Shown here: piece after piece, positions 14,988-20,579 of the stretch | Layout: every line of letters begins with the position of its first letter | Position numbering within the stretch: the stretch's first letter is position 1 | Notes under the pieces: generated by a model | Database searches by the model: none | What the model was told of the DNA's origin: nothing | Seen by the model: the letters and a program-made list of their open reading frames with translations, nothing else | IMG/VR virus record: IMGVR_UViG_3300020020_000162 | Span: 1-22,530 of that record | DNA from: a virus | Length of the DNA stretch: 22,530 bases | Direction: 5' to 3' (one strand) | Position numbers and translations under genes: made by a program

Positions 14988-15289
14988 CAGTCGGCCAATC
15001 TTTCGAATAAATGCCAGACAAGCGAGCCGTTTTGTAGGGTCATCGGCGTTCCTTGAATTGACGTTCCCATGTATTGGGCATCCTCGGGGATAGAATGACC
15101 CGTGCCAAAAACCTGGAACGTTCGGGGGGAGGTGTGGTCGACCGCGTCTACATCTACGATGGCCCAGATATCAATGAAGCCATCCCTTTTGCTGCCAATG
15201 AAACAAATCTTGGCATCAACGGGCATGTGAACCTGCTGCGATTCATCGGTAACTACAACAGGGCCATACTTGAACACTTTACGTGCCAT
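14987..15289 (-). CDS. DUF7352-like small phage protein
   Basis: The 100-residue product has the pattern of a common phage protein: an N-terminal VFKYGPVVV strand, then HMPVDAKICFIGSKRDG, IDIWAIVDVD, RTFQVFGTGHSIP and a LVWHLFE end. This Trp/GTGH pattern recalls DUF7352. Predicted all-beta and cytoplasmic; biochemical role unknown. It overlaps the previous gene by 11 bases. Confidence 0.7.
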   Translation of the reverse strand: MARKVFKYGPVVVTDESQQVHMPVDAKICFIGSKRDGFIDIWAIVDVDAVDHTSPRTFQVFGTGHSIPEDAQYMGTSIQGTPMTLQNGSLVWHLFERLAD

Positions 15290-15539
15290 TGATTTCGTTC
15301 ATCCAATCAAAGATTGTCAACTGCTGGTACTTCTTACGTTGCTGTCGGTTGTATTTTTCCCTCTTGTGATCGAGTCGTTTTCTCTTAGTTTTGTCTCGAA
15401 TGTGCCAGTGATCAACGCACTCGTATACTTCTAGGTTCGCTTCGGTTCTGTGTTTAATACGGATGAGGATTGATTCTGCCAAACTCAGATCGTAGTATCT
15501 ACTTTTTTTCGGTGTAGGGCAGATTCCCTGGATTGTCAT
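15279..15539 (-). CDS. 86-residue basic hypothetical protein
   Basis: A strongly basic product (HIRDKTKRKRLDHKREKYNRQQRKKYQQ) with a C-terminal LTIFDWMNEINGT. The basic helix may bind nucleic acid; C41 and H44 in ECVDHWH hint at a metal or structural site but are not a full motif. ATG 15539 overlaps the stop of the acidic 38-residue gene, giving a very acidic and a very basic protein encoded back to back. Confidence 0.7.
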   Translation of the reverse strand: MTIQGICPTPKKSRYYDLSLAESILIRIKHRTEANLEVYECVDHWHIRDKTKRKRLDHKREKYNRQQRKKYQQLTIFDWMNEINGT

Positions 15540-15652
15540 TTCAAATCGTCGTCGTCTTCATCGTCCTCATCTTCGATCTCCTCATCTTCCCACAATTCAT
15601 CGTCCCCTTCGTCGTCATCTTCGACGTTAGGATTCAGTTCGAAAACTCCCAC
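15536..15652 (-). CDS. 38-residue highly acidic protein
   Basis: GTG 15652 has GGAGG five bases upstream. The product MGVFELNPNVEDDDEGDDEL is followed by WEDEEIEDEDDEDDDDLK, with more than half of its residues Asp or Glu. It may mimic nucleic acid charge or bind a basic partner, for instance the basic protein encoded next. Its stop overlaps that gene in ATGA. Confidence 0.7.
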   Translation of the reverse strand: MGVFELNPNVEDDDEGDDELWEDEEIEDEDDEDDDDLK

Positions 15653-15687
15653 TTTGTCCTCCAAAGGGTGGGTTGTCAGTAATTACT

Positions 15688-15885
15688 CTAGCTGATTCCG
15701 CCGGGATTGTCAATAACTAGAGACTTGCAGTCGTTCAACTGATGGTCCATCCACTTATTGACGATTTCTTCGGCTTCGTAATATGGAGAAATGTCGTTCT
15801 CAAATCTTGTGAAGGTGATTACACCTCCGCATGATTCACAAACCCCACCAATCTCTTCGCCATTGTATGATGCAATGACCTTCAT
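15688..15885 (-). CDS. 65-residue hypothetical protein with CxxC
   Basis: ATG 15885 overlaps the stop of the LAGLIDADG-like gene. The product MKVIASYNGEEIGGVCESCG continues GVITFTRFENDISPYYEAEEIVNKWMDHQLNDC. C16-x2-C19 with His47 and Cys52 could form a zinc site. It matches the general form of small phage Zn-ribbon proteins; family not recognised. Confidence 0.75.
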   Translation of the reverse strand: MKVIASYNGEEIGGVCESCGGVITFTRFENDISPYYEAEEIVNKWMDHQLNDCKSLVIDNPGGIS

Positions 15886-16502
15886 GGCATCCCACCGTAC
15901 GCTTCGATTTCTTTCGGCGGAATATCCGCGAGAAGTGCCACAGCGGCGGCACTAGTGCCATCCATTTCCTCTAATGTAAGCTTTACGTCCGCATTATACA
16001 GACTCACTTCGAATTTCTCGGGAAGCTCCCAACCGAGTTCTTTCATTCGACGGATAGCCTTTATCGTGGTCCCACTACCTTGACCCGTAAGTGTTGCCTG
16101 ATCCAGGAGAGCGTGAAGTGCCACCTCTAGACCGAGATTAGCTAGGCTGAAGGGAAGGACGTTGTAAAGGATGATTGCCGCTGTGCAACCTGTCGCTGTC
16201 CAGCGACCCATGGGTGGCATTTTCCAATCACTGCCGGGACGCTCAGCGTGAACGTGTTCGTGCTTTTCTGGACAGTGTTCAGCACACGGCCGACGCATCC
16301 AATCCGGCATCCTACGCTCGGTTCGTGCTTCGACCCGCGTGCCCGTCAGGGAACACAATTCACGGACGATGGCCATGTCTTTGGTTTCCACTTGGAGCAC
16401 AAATTGCGGAGTCGCTCGTTGCTGGTTGTTTTTGGTGACAACGCGTCCTTTAAGGTCGAGAACTCCAGCCACCCATCCTAGTTTTTGGATTGGGATTGTC
16501 AT
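15882..16502 (-). CDS. LAGLIDADG-like protein, catalytic Asp replaced
   Basis: The 206-residue protein begins with GWVAGVLDLKGRV (residues 9-21), which aligns with the LAGLIDADG helix of homing endonucleases; the normally catalytic last Asp is Lys19. FVLQVETKDMAIVRELCSLTG fits the strand-helix that follows. A CAEHCPEKHEHVHAE stretch adds a possible metal site. It encodes one motif only. Without the Asp, DNA cleavage is unlikely and a DNA-binding or structural role is more probable. ATG 16502 overlaps the previous gene end. Confidence 0.65.
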   Translation of the reverse strand: MTIPIQKLGWVAGVLDLKGRVVTKNNQQRATPQFVLQVETKDMAIVRELCSLTGTRVEARTERRMPDWMRRPCAEHCPEKHEHVHAERPGSDWKMPPMGRWTATGCTAAIILYNVLPFSLANLGLEVALHALLDQATLTGQGSGTTIKAIRRMKELGWELPEKFEVSLYNADVKLTLEEMDGTSAAAVALLADIPPKEIEAYGGMP

Positions 16503-16894
16503 TTTTGAGGGTCCACTTCATCAGCGAACTTGTTCATCCACCGAAGGACTTCGTCGCTTTCAGTGTTATCATTGAAGCATTCAACACCTGCGCGATCTGA
16601 CGCGAGCAACCCACTCTTGTAGAGGTAATCCCGAAAGTCCGTCAGCGTACGAACAACTTGTGGATTACGCTTCGATCGAGGAGGCTCCAGCGAGGCAATG
16701 ATCTTGCCAGGCGTGTCCATGTATTCGAAATTATCCGTGATTTGAGCATTTCCACACCAAGCGTAATTTACCGCTCCTCGAATGCAGAAACCGTTTTGTG
16801 GATCACCAGTACTACCCTTAAGATAGCCCTTGTCCTGCATTACTCCAGCAGCTTTACGTACTAGTCGCCCGGATTTCGCGGAATTCCAGCTCAC
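16499..16894 (-). CDS. DUF6197-like protein
   Basis: The 131-residue protein has the layout of DUF6197: RKAAGVMQDKGYLKG, a GFCIRGAVNYA segment, and near the end VECFNDNTESDEVLRWMNKFADE, the WND-type motif and final helix. This small cytoplasmic family occurs in actinobacteria and their phages; function unknown. A GGGAGG lies about ten bases before ATG 16894. The gene follows the 88-base structured RNA and tRNA-Arg. Confidence 0.65.
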   Translation of the reverse strand: MSWNSAKSGRLVRKAAGVMQDKGYLKGSTGDPQNGFCIRGAVNYAWCGNAQITDNFEYMDTPGKIIASLEPPRSKRNPQVVRTLTDFRDYLYKSGLLASDRAGVECFNDNTESDEVLRWMNKFADEVDPQK

Positions 16895-16923
16895 TTGATT
16901 CCTCCCTCTGTGGGGTTTTAGAA

Positions 16924-17011
16924 GTCGTAGGAGAACCCCTTCCTCCCGAAGAGGTAGAACGCACCTTGAGCCCGTGATCTCAGTGAATTCTCTCGGCTGA
17001 TCTCCTACGAC
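16924..17011 (-). ncRNA. 88-base structured RNA candidate, 11 bp closing helix
   Basis: The ends pair perfectly over 11 bp (17001-17011 with 16924-16934). Inside are possible UGAG/CUCA, AGGU/ACCU and CCUC-UUCGG-GAGG hairpins. The 5' side carries AGCCGAGAG next to the closing helix, similar to the GCCGA side of the Y-RNA-like elements at 20434-22451, and the 3' side has GGGGU before the helix where they have CATGT. It fills most of the gene-free gap between the tRNA-Arg hairpin and the gene at 16499. A Y-RNA-like molecule is possible; no tRNA arms are clear. Confidence 0.5.
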
Positions 17012-17020
17012 ATAAACTAC

Positions 17021-17044
17021 GCACCGGGACTTTCGTCAGGGCGC
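17021..17044 (-). other. Hairpin immediately after tRNA-Arg
   Basis: On the minus strand GCGCC pairs with GGUGC around an inner GAC-GAAA-GUC helix with a GNRA tetraloop. It lies nine bases past the tRNA end and nine before the 88-base RNA. No U-run follows, so it is more likely a processing or RNA-structure element than a terminator. Confidence 0.45.
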
Positions 17045-17053
17045 CGGGCGTCG

Positions 17054-17126
17054 TGCGCTACCGAGGAGTCGAACCCCGAACCTTCTGATCCGTAATCAGA
17101 AGCTCTATCCATTGAGCTAGTAGCGC
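17054..17126 (-). tRNA. tRNA-Arg(ACG)
   Basis: A canonical 73-base cloverleaf: acceptor GCGCTAC/GTAGCGC, D-arm GCTC/GAGC, anticodon stem TCTGA/TCAGA with loop TTACGGA (anticodon ACG, reading CGU/CGC after deamination), T-arm CGGGG/CCTCG with TTCGACT, discriminator A. No CCA is encoded. It stands apart from the main tRNA group, between two small genes. Confidence 0.95.
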
Positions 17127-17134
17127 CCTTGCTA

Positions 17135-17434
17135 TTACTGGGAAACATCTTCCTCAGTGATTCCTTCGTCCTTGAGCATTTCAAGGCGTTCTTCTCGGGT
17201 CATGACTTCTACCCGATTGATGTAGATTCCATATATGAGAAGAGTTATGAAGTTTTGCACGGAGCTGATGCTGTTATTAATTGCTGAGTGGAGATTTGTA
17301 TGTACTGTGTAAAAGGTGATTTCGGTTAGATTCCGTCCGTTGTCCACGTACGTTTGACCGAAGTTTCGGGATAGCTCATTGGCTAGTTTTTCTTCCACTG
17401 CACTATTTAACCGAATTCGTACGAACCAGATCAT
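17135..17434 (-). CDS. 99-residue hypothetical protein
   Basis: ATG 17434 shares a base with the VWA stop (TAATG), so the pair is coupled. The product MIWFVRIRLNSAVEEKLANE... has a central hydrophobic stretch (FITLLIYGIYINRVEVM) that may touch membrane or be buried, and a C-terminal acidic helix (REERLEMLKDEGITEEDVSQ). No family recognised. As partner of a VWA protein it deserves joint testing. Confidence 0.7.
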   Translation of the reverse strand: MIWFVRIRLNSAVEEKLANELSRNFGQTYVDNGRNLTEITFYTVHTNLHSAINNSISSVQNFITLLIYGIYINRVEVMTREERLEMLKDEGITEEDVSQ

Positions 17435-18063
17435 TACTTCTCTTCCTCGTGCGTTTCGCCACCGGTGGCCTCAGCGATAGTAGAAGAGACCGTTTGCCCA
17501 GAAGCGCCACCCGCGAAGCTCTTGGTGGCTCGGGACATTCCCGAATACGATGAACGAGTAGACGCCCGACCATAAGAAACCGTGTTGGCCCGTTGGAAAC
17601 CCATCGATCCAGCCTGCGTCCAAACATCTGGACCAGCACCAAGGAAAACGAACGACCACTTCTTAGTGGCTTCCCGTTCCTCAATCATAGTAGAAATCTG
17701 CTCCAAGCGAAATTCGCTGGAGGAGTTTTCACGGCCGTCAGTCTGAACGATGACCAGAACCTTGTCGCCGTCCTTGAGCACATCTTTGGCCTCGAAATCT
17801 GTCACCGTCTTGCCCACTGCATCAAGCAGGGCAGTCATCCCACGAGGGCGATAGTTTTTGTTGTCCAACCGAGGCGTGGCTTCCCAGGTGGCAGCAGTAC
17901 AAAGCGAAATGAACTGGGTGTCGAATAGGGTAACGGTAAAGCTGTAATCGTCTGATGAACTCTCCAAATCTTGGAGGAATGAATTGAATCCACCACGGAC
18001 GTCTGGAGCAAGATCGTACATACTGCCGGACATGTCAACGATCATGAACACATGAGTAGTCAT
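17434..18063 (-). CDS. VWA-domain protein, compact, intact MIDAS
   Basis: A 209-residue single-domain von Willebrand A protein: DMSGSM (D10, S12, S14), GMTALLDAVG (T77) and VQTDGREN (D109), all MIDAS positions present. The C-terminal 50 residues are Ser/Thr/Gly-rich (SYGRASTRSSYSG, FAGGASGQTVSS) and probably disordered. It sits two genes downstream of Ro60, whose VWA domain has the same metal motif, separated only by the structured RNA region. TerY-like or Ro60-associated function is possible but unproven. Confidence 0.85.
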   Translation of the reverse strand: MTTHVFMIVDMSGSMYDLAPDVRGGFNSFLQDLESSSDDYSFTVTLFDTQFISLCTAATWEATPRLDNKNYRPRGMTALLDAVGKTVTDFEAKDVLKDGDKVLVIVQTDGRENSSSEFRLEQISTMIEEREATKKWSFVFLGAGPDVWTQAGSMGFQRANTVSYGRASTRSSYSGMSRATKSFAGGASGQTVSSTIAEATGGETHEEEK

Positions 18064-18080
18064 TCAACGCTACTTTCCAA

Positions 18081-18160
18081 TAGAAAAGAAAAAGGGGCCG
18101 ACGTGTGGTCCTCCCTAAACGACGGATCAGGAAAACATCGTTGTCAGGCACGTCGGCCCC
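18081..18160 (-). ncRNA. 67-base hairpin RNA with U-tract: Y-RNA-like RNA or terminator
   Basis: A perfect 12 bp helix (18149-18160 with 18094-18105) closes a 43-base interior holding a second 7 bp helix, AACGAUG/CGUCGUU (18136-18142 with 18118-18124). The 3' side runs directly into TTTTTCTTTTC (18083-18093). It thus works as an intrinsic terminator after ro60. The 5' strand contains GGGGCCGACG, and GCCGA also occurs in the Y-RNA-like elements, so the product may also be a stable Ro60-associated RNA. Confidence 0.7.
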
Positions 18161-18167
18161 GGAAAGA

Positions 18168-18296
18168 GGGGCACTTCAGTTATTCGCGTACTTGAACCAC
18201 AGAACAGGATTCTGACTGTAGACGCGTGGAGAAGCATCCAAACCCTGCGTGCGTGGATAACTGGGGAGAGTTAACGCACTGTTCCTGAAGTACCCC
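18168..18296 (-). ncRNA. 129-base structured RNA candidate directly after ro60
   Basis: The ends pair over 12 bp with one G-U (18285-18296 with 18168-18179). The next six bases, GAACAG (18279-18284), pair with CUGUUC (18202-18207). A strong local hairpin follows: GUGCGU and UAACU pair back around CUCCCC with a 3-base bulge (18249-18279); it competes for one base with the previous helix. A 5 bp helix, GAUGC/GCGUC, is also possible. The same bases encode a plausible 41-residue peptide, so RNA and coding interpretations compete. It begins seven bases after the ro60 stop. Confidence 0.4.
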
Positions 18297-18301
18297 AGCA
18301 T
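18176..18301 (-). CDS. 41-residue small protein overlapping the structured segment
   Basis: ATG 18301 lies one base after the ro60 stop and gives MLGYFRNSALTLPSYPRTQG continuing LDASPRVYSQNPVLWFKYANN. Its composition is protein-like (Tyr, Pro, Asn, Trp) and GCGGA lies seven bases upstream. If real, it is translated with ro60. The competing reading is a structured RNA over the same interval. I recognise no family. Confidence 0.45.
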   Translation of the reverse strand: MLGYFRNSALTLPSYPRTQGLDASPRVYSQNPVLWFKYANN

Positions 18302-18302
18302 T

Positions 18303-19988
18303 TCAGAATCCGCTCTTCGCGAATTCGGTAATCAGCTTGGGAACACTGGCGTCCATACCAACAATATCCAGCATTCCAGCATCCGATGGGTCGGCGATAG
18401 TGAACGGCGTCGCCGTCATGGCCATCACGACCAGCTTAGCATCGATGCCCATCGTCAGGCGATAGTTCTTGAGCGCGACGTGCGGGTGAATATCGCCAAA
18501 CCACGTTTCGTTATCAGTAATGATAGCAAAGGTGTCAACTTCGATCCTGTTATTCAACGCGTGCGTCATGGGGAGAGCACAGTTGGTTCGACCGAAGTTC
18601 TGGTCATGGGTCTTTTTGAGCACCTGGGTAAGGTTCATTCCGGGCGAGATTCCCAAATCCACCAGCACGTCTTGACGCCAGTTGTACGCACGACCGCCAC
18701 GAGTGGTGCCATCGCTGAAACCATAGACCTGGTAGTACGGCTCGGTCTTGGCCACCGCCATAGCCAAAGCTGCACCAGCTTGCGCACAGCTCATGTCCAA
18801 ACCGCTGACCGCTGCCTTCATCGAACCCGAAACATCCAGATTAATAGACAGCCTCTTGCCGGAGGGCTGCACGTGCTTGAACGCGAGATAGAACCCCACG
18901 TTCAACGCGTCAAGAATCTGAGGAACAGTGTCCCAATCCTTAATACGCGAAATGCCATCGACGCGCCGAAGACCTTGCGGCTCACGCATAAGTGTGCTCC
19001 GGGGACGCCAAATCTGGCCATGCTCGTGCACAATCAGCGCGTTCAGGTAATTGAACGGGTGCAGCCGAGTCTTCCGAATCATTTCCTCATCGGTCAACTT
19101 AGCAGCGTAATCCGCAGCAAAAACCATGTCGCGAAAAGCACCGATCCGAGACAAACGGGTAATGTTACGTACCAGTGCTTGGCCAGAAAGTTGCCCATTA
19201 TAGAAGAGCTTCTTCCAAACATCAGGCTCCTTGTGGAACTGAGTTGGAATGGCTTCCCACGGAAGGCTCGGGAATAAGTCCAGAACGTTGAGCAGATCCG
19301 GAATCGTCTTCGCTGCCTGAGCGTTCTTGAACCCTACGAGAATCGAAGGATTGTCGAACGTAACGTCCCTACCCAGGATGAAGTTTCCGACGTTCTGGTC
19401 TACCCCAGTGGGGTGTGCCAGCCGGAAAACGTCCCGGTGCGTCCACCCGTCCCGCTGACGGTACTTCACTGCCTGATAGGCAAGCTGCTCAGGAGTCTTA
19501 TTGGTGTACCAGTTTTGGACGGCAGTCTTCCGCGCACGACCCCATGCGCCACCCATCTTCTCAGCAAATCCGGTGCTGGTGAAAAGGTGAGTAGAAGTAC
19601 GCACAATGCTGTGGAAACGATTTCGTGCGGCCTTCTTCAGCTCATCGCTTCCGTACTGGAAAACCAGCTCTAGAGCGAAGATAGCAGCATCATTGCGCAG
19701 AGCCCGACCATCATAAGAAATATCAGCAGCTCGATCAACAACCAGACCGTTTTCATCGCGCTTGATCAGCTCGATAAGCCATTCCACGTTCTGCTTCGTC
19801 AGATCCTGTTCGCTGACGTAGTACGTTCCCCCATCCGTACCGAGAATGAGGAACCGCTCCAACCGAGTTCTGTCGTTGACTTCGAAGGTGAATCCACCAG
19901 CGTTGTTCTTGACCTGTCGAGGATCAGCCTGTTCCTTTTGCGTCTTTGGCTTGTTTGCGTCATCGAGATAGTTTTGTAGCGACGACAT
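18303..19988 (-). CDS. Ro60/Rsr orthologue: TROVE domain plus VWA domain
   Basis: The 561-residue protein has the full Ro60 layout. Residues about 25-370 are the TROVE HEAT-repeat ring: NDRTRLERFLILGTDGGTYYV near 38-58 and the RDGWTHRDVFRLAHP segment near 179-193, both close to conserved Ro60 sequence. Residues about 375-555 are a VWA domain with intact MIDAS DVSGSM (D385, S387, S389), T468 and D492. Ro60 rings bind Y RNAs outside and misfolded RNA ends in the hole, and tether exoribonucleases. Here Y-RNA-like genes lie upstream in the same direction. ATG 19988 has AAGGA seven bases upstream. The ribosome site follows a hairpin. Confidence 0.95.
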   Translation of the reverse strand: MSSLQNYLDDANKPKTQKEQADPRQVKNNAGGFTFEVNDRTRLERFLILGTDGGTYYVSEQDLTKQNVEWLIELIKRDENGLVVDRAADISYDGRALRNDAAIFALELVFQYGSDELKKAARNRFHSIVRTSTHLFTSTGFAEKMGGAWGRARKTAVQNWYTNKTPEQLAYQAVKYRQRDGWTHRDVFRLAHPTGVDQNVGNFILGRDVTFDNPSILVGFKNAQAAKTIPDLLNVLDLFPSLPWEAIPTQFHKEPDVWKKLFYNGQLSGQALVRNITRLSRIGAFRDMVFAADYAAKLTDEEMIRKTRLHPFNYLNALIVHEHGQIWRPRSTLMREPQGLRRVDGISRIKDWDTVPQILDALNVGFYLAFKHVQPSGKRLSINLDVSGSMKAAVSGLDMSCAQAGAALAMAVAKTEPYYQVYGFSDGTTRGGRAYNWRQDVLVDLGISPGMNLTQVLKKTHDQNFGRTNCALPMTHALNNRIEVDTFAIITDNETWFGDIHPHVALKNYRLTMGIDAKLVVMAMTATPFTIADPSDAGMLDIVGMDASVPKLITEFAKSGF

Positions 19989-20003
19989 TCCATTTCCTTT
20001 CCG

Positions 20004-20021
20004 GCTCGAATGATTTCGAGC
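20004..20021 (-). promoter_or_regulatory. Leader hairpin of ro60, resembles the Ro-binding part of the local Y-RNA-like elements
   Basis: A perfect 7 bp hairpin (GCTCGAA/TTCGAGC, loop ATCA) stands directly before the ro60 ribosome site (GGAAAGG). On the minus strand the flanks are ACAAAAATGC before TCG and CGAGCCGGAAAG after it. The Y-RNA-like elements have ACA...CATGT before TCG and CGAGCCGGAAG. The leader thus shows the same two loop strands in reverse order across a closed helix. Autoregulation by Ro60 is inference. On the plus strand the hairpin is followed by ATTTTTG, so a terminator for antisense transcription is an alternative. Confidence 0.5.
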
Positions 20022-20028
20022 ATTTTTG

Positions 20029-20136
20029 TTACGGCTTTCTCATTCCTGGTTTGATTTCGATGAACTTGCTTACGCTGTATCGGCGGGCACCCGAATTATC
20101 GCAACTGGGACCGTTGTTGTAATTGTCTCCACGCAT
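20029..20136 (-). CDS. 35-residue small protein upstream of ro60
   Basis: ATG 20136 has GGGAG eight bases upstream. The product MRGDNYNNGPSCDNSGARRY ends SVSKFIEIKPGMRKP, polar with one Cys. The GGGAG lies in the 3' arm of a 6 bp hairpin (TCCCAA/TTGGGA, 20146-20160), so access of the ribosome may be regulated. An alternative frame (20096-20208) without ribosome site overlaps it. Confidence 0.5.
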   Translation of the reverse strand: MRGDNYNNGPSCDNSGARRYSVSKFIEIKPGMRKP

Positions 20137-20211
20137 GAGGATAACTCCCAACTTTTGGGAAGTGGGGCACCTGGACGAGCGGATGGGCGGACCTCTCACG
20201 ATCCCTCATCG

Positions 20212-20349
20212 CTAGACTGAACCAGGCCATCCATCGCTGAGGTCTTCTGCAACGCCACCACGTAGTGTACTGACGGTTTGCCAAGTTTCGGCCACGCTGC
20301 CTACTCGATCGATGTTGCCCCACTTCTTCTCTAGCCGACCCTCAATCAA
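20212..20349 (-). CDS. 45-residue small protein after tRNA-Arg(UCU), start uncertain
   Basis: The frame beginning at TTG 20349, nine bases past the tRNA, encodes LIEGRLEKKWGNIDRVGSVAETWQTVSTLRGG and ends SDGWPGSV. The amphipathic charged pattern looks protein-like, but no ribosome site precedes it and the frame is also open through the tRNA. It may be a real tRNA-linked small gene or a chance frame. Confidence 0.35.
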   Translation of the reverse strand: MIEGRLEKKWGNIDRVGSVAETWQTVSTLRGGVAEDLSDGWPGSV

Positions 20350-20357
20350 CCAGAGAG

Positions 20358-20427
20358 TGGGCCACCCAGGAATCGAACCTGGCATATCCAACTTAGAAGG
20401 CCGAATAGCGCATCCAGCGCGTAACCC
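20358..20427 (-). tRNA. tRNA-Arg(UCU), short D-arm
   Basis: Acceptor GGGTTAC/GTGGCCC pairs over 7 bp with two wobbles. The T-arm is canonical (CCAGG TTCGATT CCTGG). The anticodon loop is CTTCTAA (UCU), but the anticodon stem TCGGC/GTTGG has three wobbles. The D-arm is only GCGC-TGGAT-GCGC, so the gene is 70 bases long. Discriminator A. The unusual D-arm leaves it open whether the tRNA is charged normally. It begins six bases after the Y-RNA-like element 20434-20564. Confidence 0.7.
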
Positions 20428-20433
20428 GATTAA

Positions 20434-20564
20434 GATGCGAACATGTTTGTGAAGTCGGAAATTGCCTACACTTAAGGTGATGTCCTTCCCAACATCACCA
20501 AAAGTGCTTAGGGACTTGAACCCCAAGGCGCTGCCAAGATAACCAACTATCGCCGGCTCGCATC
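20434..20564 (-). ncRNA. Y-RNA-like element 2, T-arm but no D-arm
   Basis: Closing helix GATGCGA/TCGCATC (20558-20564 with 20434-20440). Internal loop GCCGG against ACAAACATGT, second helix AGTTGG/CCGACT (20543-20548 with 20453-20458), then TTATC. The interior has a GGC/GCC mini hairpin, a T-arm-like hairpin TTGGGG-TTCAAGT-CCCTAA, and a long acceptor-like hairpin GCACTT/AAGTGT extended by an 8 bp helix GGTGATGT/ACATCACC. There is no D-arm. 131 bases in total. The favoured reading is a Ro60-binding Y RNA with a partial tRNA-like module. Confidence 0.75.
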
Positions 20565-20579
20565 ATGTTTCTGATGGGT

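Noticed and set aside
18480-19277. Long plus-strand open frame of 265 residues
   Set aside because: It lies wholly antisense to the clearly coding ro60 gene, has no ribosome site and an Arg/His-rich composition typical of a shadow frame.
20004-20030. Plus-strand intrinsic terminator (hairpin followed by ATTTTTG)
   Set aside because: No plus-strand gene ends nearby; the hairpin fits better as part of the ro60 leader, although an antisense terminator role remains possible.
20159-20326. 11 bp perfect inverted repeat enclosing 168 bases, possible further structured RNA
   Set aside because: About one repeat of this length and spacing is expected by chance in the window, and a plausible small reading frame covers its 5' half; inner helices would conflict with each other.
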